Source: Clostridia bacterium (lineage in GTDB: Bacteria; Bacillota; Clostridia; Peptostreptococcales; Anaerovoracaceae). From it: a stretch of 64,000 nucleotides of DNA. The stretch's first letter is position 1. Each line of letters starts with the position of its first letter. The stretch is taken from assembly GCA_902363595.1 (NCBI GenBank), contig CABJAP010000002.1:234379-298378 (forward strand), written 5' to 3'. Position numbers and translations under genes: made by a program. Shown in pieces: positions 23,755 through 32,396 of the stretch. The notes under the pieces were generated by a model. The model had not been told where the DNA came from. It did not search any database and saw only the letters and a program-made list of their open reading frames with translations.

Positions 23755-24597
23755 ATGAAAAAATTAGATGTTTTTAAAGGAAGCGACAAATACGTTGTTA
23801 CGCCGGAGCTGATGAACGCGGTCAATGTTTCCATTGCGCTGGAAAAGCCGCTGCTGATCAAGGGCGAGCCGGGAACGGGAAAAACCATGCTGGCCGAAGC
23901 CATCGCCGATGCCCTGGGCATGAATCTGATCATATGGGGGATCAAATCCACCACCAAGGCCCAGGAAGGGCTCTATGTTTACGATACGGTCCAAAGACTG
24001 TACGACAGCCAGTTCGGAGAGGGAGATGTTTCCGATATCAAACAGTACATCAAGCTGGGAAAACTGGGCGAAGCGTTCACTTCCGACCAGCAGGTGGTGC
24101 TGCTGATCGATGAGATCGACAAGGCGGACCTGGAGTTCCCCAACGACCTTTTATGGGAGCTGGATAAAATGGAATTCTATATCAATGAGACAAAGGAGAC
24201 CATCCGCACCAAGACCCGTCCTATTGTAATCATCACGTCCAATGCGGAAAAAGAACTGCCGGATGCTTTCCTGCGCCGCTGTATTTTCCATTACATCGAA
24301 TTCCCGGATACAGGCAAGATGGAAGAAATCATCCGCGTCCACTACGGGGATATCGACCGCAAGCTCTGCCAAAAGGCGCTGGAAGCCTTTTACGAGATCC
24401 GGGGTATGAAGGAGCTGCAGAAAAAACCCAGCACGTCCGAGCTGCTGGACTGGCTGCAGGCGCTGATGATCAGCGGCGTCAATGTGAACAAGCTCAAGGA
24501 TGAGATTCCTTTTGTGGGCGTGCTTTTGAAAAAGAACCAGGACATCGATATTATGCACGAAATCAAAGAAAAAGGCTACTCGCTGAAGAGGTGGTAA
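23755..24597 (+). CDS. MoxR-type AAA+ ATPase
   Basis: 280 residues. Walker A GEPGTGKT at 37-44, Walker B LLIDEID at 116-122, sensor 1 IITSNAEKELPDAFLRRC with arginine finger pair. MoxR ATPases act with von Willebrand A partners as chaperones for assembling metal or cofactor enzymes. The partner gene follows 1 base after the stop. No obvious target enzyme (such as a CO dehydrogenase) lies in the window, so the client is unknown. Confidence 0.88.
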   Translation: MKKLDVFKGSDKYVVTPELMNAVNVSIALEKPLLIKGEPGTGKTMLAEAIADALGMNLIIWGIKSTTKAQEGLYVYDTVQRLYDSQFGEGDVSDIKQYIKLGKLGEAFTSDQQVVLLIDEIDKADLEFPNDLLWELDKMEFYINETKETIRTKTRPIVIITSNAEKELPDAFLRRCIFHYIEFPDTGKMEEIIRVHYGDIDRKLCQKALEAFYEIRGMKELQKKPSTSELLDWLQALMISGVNVNKLKDEIPFVGVLLKKNQDIDIMHEIKEKGYSLKRW

Positions 24598-24598
24598 T

Positions 24599-25792
24599 GT
24601 GTTTTTAGAATTCTTTTATCTTCTCAGGGCTAAGGGCCTTGAAGTCTCCATAAATGAATGGATGGCGCTGATCGAAGCTCTGGATAAGGGACTTTGCGGA
24701 TCCTCGCTGACCGGCTTTTACCACCTGTGCCGAAGCGTTCTTGTAAAGAGCGAATCCGACTACGATAAGTTCGACGCAGTCTTTGCCGAGTATTTTAAAA
24801 ACGTCCAGACTCCCGAGGATCTGCCGGAGGAGTTCTGGAAATGGCTCAGTGAAAACCAGCGGGAGCGGGATATCAACGATAAGGGCGATGCAGAAGACAT
24901 TCAGCGGGAACTGGATGAATTGCTGCAAATGTTTTATGAACGGATCCAGGAGCAAAAAGAAAAGCATGACGGTGGAAACTACTGGATCGGAACCGGCGGA
25001 ACATCCACCATGGGCCACGGCGGCTACAACAGCCAGGGAATCCGGGTGGGCGGCAAAGGCCGGCATAAATCGGCAGTTCAGGTGGCCGGGGAACGGAATT
25101 TCAGAGATTTCCGCCAGGATAATATTCTCGATATCCGCCAGTTCCAGATGGCTTTCCGCAAGCTGCGCCAGTATTCATCCAGAGTGGACGGCGCCAAGAC
25201 AGAGCTGGATATTGACCAGACCATCGATAAGACCTGCGATAACGCCGGGCTTTTGAGTCTGGTTTACGATAAACCGAGGAAAAATACGGTCAAGCTGCTG
25301 CTGCTCATCGATTCCGACGGGTCCATGCTCCCTTACAGCCGCCTCTGCAACCGGCTCTTTCAGGCGGTGAGCAAGTCCAGTCATTTCAAGGATTTGAAGG
25401 TGTATTACTTCCATAACTGCATCTATGATAATCTGTACAACACACCCCTGTGCAAACGGGGCGACTGGATCGATACCAGCTGGGTGCTTTCCAATCTGGA
25501 CAGTGAATACAAAGTGATCTTTGTCGGCGATGCCGCCATGGCGCCTTCCGAGCTCTACCGCAAGGGCGGAAACTCGGTTATTGGGCTTTGGAACAAAGAA
25601 CTGGGCATCGATTGGCTTAAAAAGTTCGATCGCAGATATAAAAAGAAAATCTGGCTAAACCCCATTAAAGAGGCCGAGTGGGAATGGGCTTACGGCGCGC
25701 AGACCATTCAGGCGGTGGGGGAAGTGTTCCCCATGTTTGAGCTGTCCCTGGACGGGCTGGAGAAGGGGATCAAGAAGCTGCTGGTCAAATAG
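24599..25792 (+). CDS. CoxE-like protein with von Willebrand A domain
   Basis: 397 residues starting at GTG. The N-terminal half is helical and acidic with a Gly-rich stretch (TGGTSTMGHGGYNSQG, about 138-153); the C-terminal half is a VWA domain with LLIDSDGSM. The MIDAS motif is DxDxS rather than DxSxS, a change that may alter metal binding. ...YKVIFVGDAAMAPSEL supplies the later Asp. Together with MoxR it forms a MoxR-CoxE pair. Nearly abutting the ATPase gene, so the two are co-translated. Confidence 0.8.
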   Translation: MFLEFFYLLRAKGLEVSINEWMALIEALDKGLCGSSLTGFYHLCRSVLVKSESDYDKFDAVFAEYFKNVQTPEDLPEEFWKWLSENQRERDINDKGDAEDIQRELDELLQMFYERIQEQKEKHDGGNYWIGTGGTSTMGHGGYNSQGIRVGGKGRHKSAVQVAGERNFRDFRQDNILDIRQFQMAFRKLRQYSSRVDGAKTELDIDQTIDKTCDNAGLLSLVYDKPRKNTVKLLLLIDSDGSMLPYSRLCNRLFQAVSKSSHFKDLKVYYFHNCIYDNLYNTPLCKRGDWIDTSWVLSNLDSEYKVIFVGDAAMAPSELYRKGGNSVIGLWNKELGIDWLKKFDRRYKKKIWLNPIKEAEWEWAYGAQTIQAVGEVFPMFELSLDGLEKGIKKLLVK

Positions 25793-25968
25793 AAAATCAA
25801 GCCTGACAGGCTTTTGTGAAAAGGCAGTTGCGGGGTTGGACTTGCGTCTGTCTTTTGTTTCGCAGGTATTTTTCAGAGTATTCAAAAATGAATAATGTGT
25901 GAATCCTGGACATAGGATGAAAACGGTGAGTTTAATCGTTATCATTTAATGAGAAAGGAGTCATACAT

Positions 25969-27336
25969 ATGAACAACGAACATCCTAAGGGATCAGAGAA
26001 TTCCTTAGAACAATTCGGGTATAAGCAAGAGCTGAATCGCGTTCTCGGCTTGCCGGCAGTGTGTCTATTCGGGTTCGCGTATTTAGCGCCCTGTACGATT
26101 TTTTCGTATTTTGGCCTGATTAACGGGAGCACCCACGGGATGATGTCATTTGCCTACTTGATTGCGACAGTGGCGATGCTTTTTACAGCGCTTAGCTACA
26201 GACAGATGGTAAAGGCCTATCCCATCGCAGGATCGGTTTATAACTATACCTCCAAATCGATCAATCCCAGTGTGGGCTTTTTATCTGGGTGGGTAATTAT
26301 ATTGGATTATATTCTTCTCCCAATGATCAATTACATTATCGCATCCGGGTTTATTCCTCTGATTCTTCCGGGGATACCGGTGTGGCTGGATATGGTGATC
26401 CTGATTGTAATCGTAACCTTGATCAACCTTGTTGGCGTAAAAGTAATGTCAACCTTTGATAATATCTTTATCATTATTCAGTTTGCCTTTGTACTGACGG
26501 CGATCATTTTTGCCGTTAAGGTCATTGGACAGCACGATTATTCTGTATTTGATATCAATGGATTTATCAATCTTTCCGAATGGTCCGACGTGGGATTGAG
26601 CGGCGTTGTTTCGGGCGCAGCCGTTCTCTGCCTGTGTTTCCTGGGCTTTGATTCCGTCACCACCCTGGCCGAAGAGGCCAAGGATCCGGCAAAGACCATT
26701 GGCAAAGCGCTGATTATCATAACCATTTGTGCAGGTGCTTTATTTGTGATCGCGACCTTTTTATTCCAGGTTGCATGGCCGGAAGGCTGGAGAGAGTTGG
26801 ATCCGGACAACGGTTCCTATCAGCTGATCGGATACCTGGCAGGCCAATTCATGGCAACCATGCTCTGCTGGGTTATGATTATCGCTTGTCTGGCTTCCGC
26901 CATTTCGTCTCAAGCAGCATGCGCCAGAATTTTATACGGCATGGGGCGTGACCGCCAGATTCCGAAAAAATTCTTCGGACATGTGAGCGAAAAGCATAAG
27001 GTTCCCGATTACAACATCATTCTCATCGGAATTGTTTCCCTGCTATCGATTTGGATCAGCCTTGACATCGGCTCTACAATGATCAACTTTGGGGCACTCC
27101 TGGGATTTGCCATGGTAAATGTATCGGTCTTTGCTCATTACTGGGTAAAAGAAGGGAATCGGGGACCGGCGGCTGTCTTTAAATATATCGTGCTGCCTGC
27201 CTGCGGTACCATCATATGTATGGCCCTTTGGGTGAATCTGGGCATGTGGGCGATGATCATCGGCTTTATCTGGATGGCCATCGGCGTGGCGGCTCTGCTC
27301 ATCAACAAGAAACGGGGCGTCAGCATCGAATTATAA
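25969..27336 (+). CDS. APC-family amino acid/amine permease
   Basis: 455 residues, about 12 membrane segments. GFAYLAPCTIFSYFGL in segment 1, YPIAGSVYNYTSKSI, and FLGFDSVTTLAEEAKDPAKT in segment 6 are typical of the amino acid-polyamine-organocation family, closest in feel to amine importers of the PuuP type. AAAGGAG before the ATG. The amidohydrolase gene begins 25 bases later, so the substrate is probably the same amide or amine. Nearby putrescine genes make a polyamine possible; substrate not proven. Confidence 0.83.
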   Translation: MNNEHPKGSENSLEQFGYKQELNRVLGLPAVCLFGFAYLAPCTIFSYFGLINGSTHGMMSFAYLIATVAMLFTALSYRQMVKAYPIAGSVYNYTSKSINPSVGFLSGWVIILDYILLPMINYIIASGFIPLILPGIPVWLDMVILIVIVTLINLVGVKVMSTFDNIFIIIQFAFVLTAIIFAVKVIGQHDYSVFDINGFINLSEWSDVGLSGVVSGAAVLCLCFLGFDSVTTLAEEAKDPAKTIGKALIIITICAGALFVIATFLFQVAWPEGWRELDPDNGSYQLIGYLAGQFMATMLCWVMIIACLASAISSQAACARILYGMGRDRQIPKKFFGHVSEKHKVPDYNIILIGIVSLLSIWISLDIGSTMINFGALLGFAMVNVSVFAHYWVKEGNRGPAAVFKYIVLPACGTIICMALWVNLGMWAMIIGFIWMAIGVAALLINKKRGVSIEL

Positions 27337-27361
27337 GCATGGATATGAAAGGAGGGTGAAC

Positions 27362-28987
27362 GTGGAGTTTGCTGATAAAATATTAAAAAGCAGCGCTGTA
27401 TTTACCGGGTATGAGGCAAAGCCTTTTGCCGGCGGAGTGGCGATAAAAGGAAACAAAATTCTGGATGTTTTGAAGGGGGATGAAATCGATCGATATCGGT
27501 CCCAAGAAACGAAGGTGTATGCTTATGGAGATAAGCTGATTATGCCGGGATTTGTGGACGCCCATGATCACTTGTGGTGGGGAGCGGTCGCCGACAGCGA
27601 CCATATGGTGGATTTGACTTCTTCTGTTTCGGAGGAGGACGCCATTGAAAAAATCAAGCAATACGCCAGGAAGCACCCCCACGAAAAACGGATCCGCGGC
27701 TTCGGCTGGTATCCGGCCAATTGGAATGATGCGCCGCTGCCTACGAAGATAAGTTTGGATGAGGCGGTTCCTGACCGGCCGGCATATATGAACTGCGCCG
27801 ACGCCCATACAGGGTGGTTTAACAGCCTCGCTCTTGCGGAATCCGGCTACTCTGCTGATATGGATCTGGGCGCGGGCTATCTGGGAACTTTTGAAAACGG
27901 GGAGCTGAACGGGCTGGTTTATGAGCCTGACGCCCTTGCGATCGGCTGGGAAAAGATGTATGCATTTCCGCCGGATCAAATCAAATCCATTGTCAGCAAT
28001 TTTATGAAAGGCCTGGCAAAGCAGGGGGTTACTTCCCTCAGCGAAATGAGCGCCGATGATTATAAAGACCTATTCCATGACCGCTACCAGGTCTTTAAGG
28101 AAATGGATGAAAGGGGCGAATTGACCAGCCGAGTCCACGTATACACCAAATTCATGGGATATACCGACTTTCAAACCGCCGGGGCCTGGAAGCAGGAATT
28201 TTGTTCGGATAAATTCAGAATCAGCGGACTTAAAGGGTTTTTGGACGGTGTTACCTCGACGTACACCGGGCTTCTGCTCCAGCCCTATGCTGACCGGCCT
28301 GATACCTGCGGAGACGGCGTTCCCCTTGCTTCACAGGAGGAATTGAATGCAAGCGTTGCCGCAGGCAATGGGGCGGGCCTTCCGGTTCGCATTCATGCCC
28401 TTGGGGATGGGGCGGTGCGTATGGCTCTGGATGCATTCGAAGAATCCATCCGGGTTAACGGCAATCATGGCCTGGTCAATACCATTGAACATATTGAAAC
28501 GATTGATGCAGCGGACCTGTCCCGATTCAAGGAACTGGGCGTGGTTGCTTCCATGCAGGGGGAACATTTATCTCTGGAGCACAACGAAAAAATTACCCGG
28601 CTGGGAAAAGATCGGTGCAGGCTGGAATGGCCCTTCAGATCCCTGCTGGACGCAGGTGCGGACCTGGCCTTTGGCACGGATTTCCCTGTGGTTTACTACA
28701 ATCAGCTCCCGGGAATTTGGGCGGCGGTAACAAGAAAGAACTACGATGGAACTCTGGCAGGAGTTGAAAACGGCGAAAATATCACCCTGGCGGAAGCCCT
28801 GACAGCAAACACGCTAGGTGCTGCAAAAGTATATAATCGAGATCATGAATTAGGGACGCTGGAGCCCGGTAAGCTGGCCGATGTTATTGTTTTGGATAGA
28901 AACTTATTCGAAGTACCGGAAGATGAAATTCGGGAAGCTAAGGTGATTTTAACCATGATGGATGGAACGATCACCCACGAGGCTTAA
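27362..28987 (+). CDS. YtcJ-like metal-dependent amidohydrolase
   Basis: 541 residues. The GTG at 27362 is preferred because AAAGGAGGG ends at 27356; an in-frame GTG at 27356 overlaps that site. Metal motif VDAHDHLWWG near residue 68 (HxH type: H-D-H), HALGDGAVRMALDAFE, TIEHIETI, and FGTDFPV supply the His/Asp set of the amidohydrolase superfamily. YtcJ proteins hydrolyse N-acylated or cyclic amides; the physiological substrate here is unknown but should enter through the permease encoded just upstream. The last 50 residues form the usual beta-sandwich closing segment (LEPGKLADVIVLDRN). Confidence 0.85.
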   Translation: MEFADKILKSSAVFTGYEAKPFAGGVAIKGNKILDVLKGDEIDRYRSQETKVYAYGDKLIMPGFVDAHDHLWWGAVADSDHMVDLTSSVSEEDAIEKIKQYARKHPHEKRIRGFGWYPANWNDAPLPTKISLDEAVPDRPAYMNCADAHTGWFNSLALAESGYSADMDLGAGYLGTFENGELNGLVYEPDALAIGWEKMYAFPPDQIKSIVSNFMKGLAKQGVTSLSEMSADDYKDLFHDRYQVFKEMDERGELTSRVHVYTKFMGYTDFQTAGAWKQEFCSDKFRISGLKGFLDGVTSTYTGLLLQPYADRPDTCGDGVPLASQEELNASVAAGNGAGLPVRIHALGDGAVRMALDAFEESIRVNGNHGLVNTIEHIETIDAADLSRFKELGVVASMQGEHLSLEHNEKITRLGKDRCRLEWPFRSLLDAGADLAFGTDFPVVYYNQLPGIWAAVTRKNYDGTLAGVENGENITLAEALTANTLGAAKVYNRDHELGTLEPGKLADVIVLDRNLFEVPEDEIREAKVILTMMDGTITHEA

Positions 28988-29002
28988 CCCCGGGCTATGG
29001 GG

Positions 29003-29026
29003 CGTTTGGTAGTGAAACGTTTTTAC
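29003..29026 (+). terminator. Short terminator after the amidohydrolase gene
   Basis: CGTTT (29003-29007) and AAACG (29015-29019) followed by five T. A CCCC...GGGG pair just before may extend it. Weak but well placed. Confidence 0.45.
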
Positions 29027-29084
29027 AGAAGTTTACCGGAATGCGGGGCGGCTGCGGCTTGCAGATAGGATGTGGGGATATTTG

Positions 29085-29252
29085 GGAAAAAACTAAAACA
29101 AAATTTTACTTTTTACGCAGGTTTCAACGGCCAGACGCTGTCAATTCGCAATGAGGCCGTGCGGGCCCCATAGTTTGCGGAACCAGGCCCAGCAAACCAA
29201 CAACTTTGCGTAAATAGTTCGCTTTCTTCCAGAAATTTTCCGCAGAGTCCGC
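29085..29252. repeat. Dispersed element copy B with inverted ends
   Basis: Core from TTTACGCA (29112) to TGCGTAAA (29214), 103 bases, exactly as in copy A at 11300-11402. Conserved arm sequences and equal spacing over about 170 bases; the centre differs and forms other hairpins (GTTTGC/GCAAAC at 29173-29197). No protein or target duplication seen. Confidence 0.65.
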
Positions 29253-29315
29253 TTCTAGTAAGGTGAACGCTTTCCCCGGCCTCCATCCCGACTGCCCCCG
29301 TATAAATGGGCAAAA

Positions 29316-29348
29316 CAAAAGGGAGAACAGTTTCTGTTCTCCCTTTTG
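29316..29348. terminator. Terminator of the putrescine aminotransferase gene
   Basis: CAAAAGGGAGAACAG (29316-29330) pairs perfectly with CTGTTCTCCCTTTTG (29334-29348); loop TTT. On the minus strand it is followed by TTTTG. Confidence 0.9.
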
Positions 29349-29363
29349 CGATGTTGGAAAATA

Positions 29364-30716
29364 CTATTTCATGAGAGCCTGGATGGACTCTTCGATAACT
29401 TCACATACCTTATCAATGGATTCATAGGAAATGGATGCGCAAGGCTCAATACGAGCAACGGTTACGTCATTCATCGTAGCAGAAGTCATAACCTTTCTCG
29501 AGAACATTTCCTTGCAGAAATCGTGCATGATATCCATGTCAGGCAGAACCAGACCGATCATGAGACCAGTACCGCGGACTTCCTTGAGCATTTCCGGATA
29601 TTTTTTCTGGATTTCGTTCAGTTTCTTGAGGAAATATTCGCCCTTTTCCTTAACTAGCTGAGGAATGTCGTTTTCCAGGATGTAACGGATGGAAGCGATA
29701 CCTGCTGACATAGCCAGAGGATTTCCGCCGAATGTAGGCATGGAAACCAGTGTTGGGTTTTCAACCAGAGCTTCTGTTACCATCCAAGGTCTTGCGATGA
29801 TACCGGTCAGAGGCATGCAACCGCCGCCGATGGCTTTACCGAACAGCAGAATATCAGGAACGATGCCTTCTGCTTCTGTTCTCCACAGAGCGCCGGTTCT
29901 GCCCAGACCAGTCTGGATTTCGTCGCAGATCATAGCTACGCCGTACTTATCGCAGATCTCTCTTACCTTCTTCAGATATCCGGCCGGAGGAATGATGATT
30001 CCGCCTTCGCCCTGGATCGGTTCGAGGATAACTGCGGCAACCTTTTCGCCTACGGACTGCAGGTTCACGATTGCGTTTTCCATCTGCTCCGCATCACCGT
30101 ATTTTACGTGCTGAACCTGCTGAATATTTGGAGTAAACGGTGATCTATAATCAGCGTTACCGATCAGGGACAGAGCGCCTGTCGATAATCCGTGATAAGC
30201 ATTAACAGTAGAAATAAACCATTTTCCGCCTGTAGCCAGCTTGGAAAGCTTGATTGCAGCTTCTGTTGCTTCTGTACCGCCGTTTGTCGGCCATACTGCC
30301 TGCAGATCTCCCGGTGTGATCAGTCCCATCAAGTGGCTGAAATATCCCTGGAGCGGGTTAACCAGATCCTGTGAGTGCTGCGGGTAACGATCCAGCTGAG
30401 CATGAACGGTCTTCATGATTTCTGTATTTTTATGGCCTGCCAGGAAAATTCCGAATCCTCCCAGACAGTCGATGAATTCAGTGCCTTTAACATCGGAGAA
30501 GAATTCGCCTTCTCTCTGTGACCATTCTGAAAACATAGGGTCAGTTGACATGATTTCTCTGTATGGGAGCCAGCCAGGGTTTACATTTTCATTATAGTTT
30601 GCTTCTGATTCCTTGAGAATCGTATCTACATCTTCCTGTGAAAGCTGATCTTTCTGAATATAACCTTCTACGCGTTTTGCAATCTCTAAACCTAATTCTT
30701 TGTTTGTTACTGTCAT
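29364..30716 (-). CDS. patA: Putrescine aminotransferase (class III, PatA/YgjG-like)
   Basis: Transfers an amino group from putrescine to 2-oxoglutarate, giving 4-aminobutanal. Closest to E. coli PatA: VNPGWLPYR, EFIDCLGGFGIF, HSQDLVNPLQ, ILEPIQGEGG, PLP Lys294 in DILLFGKAIGGG and Asp265 in CDEIQTGLGRTG. Start set at the ATG at 30716, since AAGGAGG lies between it and an upstream ATG at 30737. Single-gene unit with a sigma-54 promoter at 30901 and upstream palindromes. It follows logically from the agmatine deiminase genes upstream. A 4-aminobutanal dehydrogenase is not obvious nearby. Confidence 0.85.
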   Translation of the reverse strand: MTVTNKELGLEIAKRVEGYIQKDQLSQEDVDTILKESEANYNENVNPGWLPYREIMSTDPMFSEWSQREGEFFSDVKGTEFIDCLGGFGIFLAGHKNTEIMKTVHAQLDRYPQHSQDLVNPLQGYFSHLMGLITPGDLQAVWPTNGGTEATEAAIKLSKLATGGKWFISTVNAYHGLSTGALSLIGNADYRSPFTPNIQQVQHVKYGDAEQMENAIVNLQSVGEKVAAVILEPIQGEGGIIIPPAGYLKKVREICDKYGVAMICDEIQTGLGRTGALWRTEAEGIVPDILLFGKAIGGGCMPLTGIIARPWMVTEALVENPTLVSMPTFGGNPLAMSAGIASIRYILENDIPQLVKEKGEYFLKKLNEIQKKYPEMLKEVRGTGLMIGLVLPDMDIMHDFCKEMFSRKVMTSATMNDVTVARIEPCASISYESIDKVCEVIEESIQALMK

Positions 30717-30899
30717 GTGATGTCCTCCTTTGTTCACATACCGAAATACAAATTTTAAAAGCCATACCTAAAGCGGTCAAACCCAAGTTGGGTGAGTGGT
30801 ATCATTAAATTTGTCATACCATTAAGAAGGCAAGAGCCGTCCGGTATGGCTTTTATAAATTACCACTTGGTTATCGTGTGTAATTTACTATTATATAAA

Positions 30900-30917
30900 A
30901 GCAAGTTGCGTGCCAAC
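30900..30917 (-). promoter_or_regulatory. Sigma-54 (-24/-12) promoter of patA
   Basis: On the minus strand TGGCACGCAACTTGC: GG (30913-30914) and GC (30901-30902) separated by exactly 10 bases. Fits the sigma-54 consensus closely. Confidence 0.85.
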
Positions 30918-30940
30918 ATTCAGCATGAAAAATAAAAAAT

Positions 30941-31053
30941 ATTTGTTGAAATTTCAACGTTTTTAAAAATCCATAATAAGAAAATAATATGGATATTCAA
31001 TGGAGAATAAAAAGAAGGGGAGAATAAGGAGAAAGCCTGGAATTTCAACAAAT
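30941..31053. promoter_or_regulatory. Upstream activator sites for the patA sigma-54 promoter
   Basis: GTTGAAATTTCAAC (30945-30958) is a perfect 14-bp palindrome. The 13-bp ATTTGTTGAAATT (30941-30953) recurs inverted as AATTTCAACAAAT at 31041-31053. Position upstream of a -24/-12 promoter suggests binding by one of the sigma-54 activators. Confidence 0.6.
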
Positions 31054-31361
31054 TAAAATCTTAAATTATTATTTAAAAATGAATTGACGGCAAACCAATT
31101 ATTCGCCTGTGGAATCTTCTGAAAGAAAGAACAGAAAAGGGGTTGTCGCAGGAATCGTAATCATCGTGATCCCTGGATCCTTGAGTGTCACGTTAACGGA
31201 ATGTCGGGGCCGGGCCATGCGCAAATCATCGCGATCTGTGCCTGGCAGGAGGCCACTGAAACAAGCTCAAGCGATGATTTTACGTTTCATCCTTTCTGAA
31301 TCCGACATGAATCCGGGCCCGAAGGGCCCGCTCCTTTCCAGCAGGTTTGCAAAATGGAGCG
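31054..31361. other. Gene-free stretch between patA regulatory region and arcC
   Basis: I see no convincing gene. It contains a GC-rich hairpin, CGGGCCC-GAA-GGGCCCG at 31314-31330, without a T run. An open frame at 31109-31405 lacks a ribosome binding site and runs through the arcC terminator. Confidence 0.5.
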
Positions 31362-31402
31362 AAAAAAAAGGCCCCGACAGAAATTCTGCCAGGACCTTTT
31401 CG
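31362..31402 (-). terminator. Terminator of the agmatine deiminase operon
   Basis: On the minus strand AAAAGGTCCTGGCAG...CTGTCGGGGCC followed by a run of eight T, 36 bases after the arcC stop. Confidence 0.75.
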
Positions 31403-31436
31403 TGAGAATAATAAAGATGAAATTACAAGGAGTGTC

Positions 31437-32384
31437 TTACGCGAACTTGATGATCGTACCGGTCTTTCCCTCGAGAGCCTCTGTCGCTTTGTCCAGAGAT
31501 GTAATGATTGCACGTTTCTGAGGGAAAGCCCGTACGAACTTCATGGCAGCTTCTACCTTAGGCAGCATGCTGCCGGCTGCAAAGTGGCCTTCTTCTTTAT
31601 AGCAGGCCAGCTCTGCGAGAGTTACTTCATCCAAGTTCTTTTGGTTTGGTTTGTTAAAGTTAATTGCTACTTTTTCTACTTCGGTAAGGATCATGAGAAT
31701 GTCCGCGTCAACCTGCTCAGCCAGAAGCTCAGCCGCGAAGTCCTTATCGATAACCGCTGCGGTTCCTTCCAGGGAGCCGTCGGCGTTTTCAATAACCGGG
31801 ATACCGCCGCCGCCGCATGTAATTACGATTGCGTGGTCCCACAGCTCTTTAACAGCGTCGATTTCGACGATTTTTCTCGGAAGAGGGGAGGCCACTACTC
31901 TTCTAAAGCCGCGGCCGGCGTCTTCCTTCATAACATATCCTTTTTCGGATTCCAAAACCTTGGCTTCCTCTTCCGAATAGAAGGGGCCGATGGGTTTTGT
32001 GGGATTTTCAAATGCAGGATCGTTTTTCTCAACGATCATCTGTGTAGCTACGGTCACTACTGGTATATTTCGATTTGTCTGGTTTAATGCGTATTTCAAG
32101 CATTGCTGGATGTGATAGCCGATGTAACCCTGGGACATTGCTCCGCATACATCAAAGGGCATCGCCGGGGTAACATCTTTCGCAGCTTCGGAGGCCATTA
32201 CGATTCTGCCCACCTGAGGGCCGTTTCCATGCACAACCGCCAGCTCATATCCCTGCTTGCTGATCTGCGCGATATGCTCGCAGGTGTTTTTTACAACCTC
32301 AAGCTGCGCCTCGGCAGTAGCAGGGCCTTTGCCTGACTGAAGGGCATTGCCTCCTAAAGCGATTACGATTTTTTCCTTAGTCAT
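31437..32384 (-). CDS. arcC: Carbamate kinase
   Basis: Makes ATP from carbamoyl phosphate and ADP, releasing ammonia and CO2; last step of the agmatine deiminase route. 315 residues, full length. KIVIALGGNAL at the start, VVHGNGPQVG near 50, VITCGGGGIPV near 212 and AAVIDKDFAAELLA near 230 are family signatures. It is the third gene of the operon after ptcA and aguA, with 12 bases between aguA stop and its start, and is followed by a terminator. Confidence 0.95.
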   Translation of the reverse strand: MTKEKIVIALGGNALQSGKGPATAEAQLEVVKNTCEHIAQISKQGYELAVVHGNGPQVGRIVMASEAAKDVTPAMPFDVCGAMSQGYIGYHIQQCLKYALNQTNRNIPVVTVATQMIVEKNDPAFENPTKPIGPFYSEEEAKVLESEKGYVMKEDAGRGFRRVVASPLPRKIVEIDAVKELWDHAIVITCGGGGIPVIENADGSLEGTAAVIDKDFAAELLAEQVDADILMILTEVEKVAINFNKPNQKNLDEVTLAELACYKEEGHFAAGSMLPKVEAAMKFVRAFPQKRAIITSLDKATEALEGKTGTIIKFA

Positions 32385-32396
32385 TCCATATCTCCT

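Noticed and set aside
29113..29318. Two short minus-strand frames (LRKVVG-type peptide)
   Set aside because: They are translations of repeat copy B. Copy A shares a few residues, but stops and composition do not support a protein.
30716..30737. Upstream ATG as start of the putrescine aminotransferase
   Set aside because: The AAGGAGG ribosome binding site lies between this ATG and the one at 30716, so the upstream codon cannot be the start.
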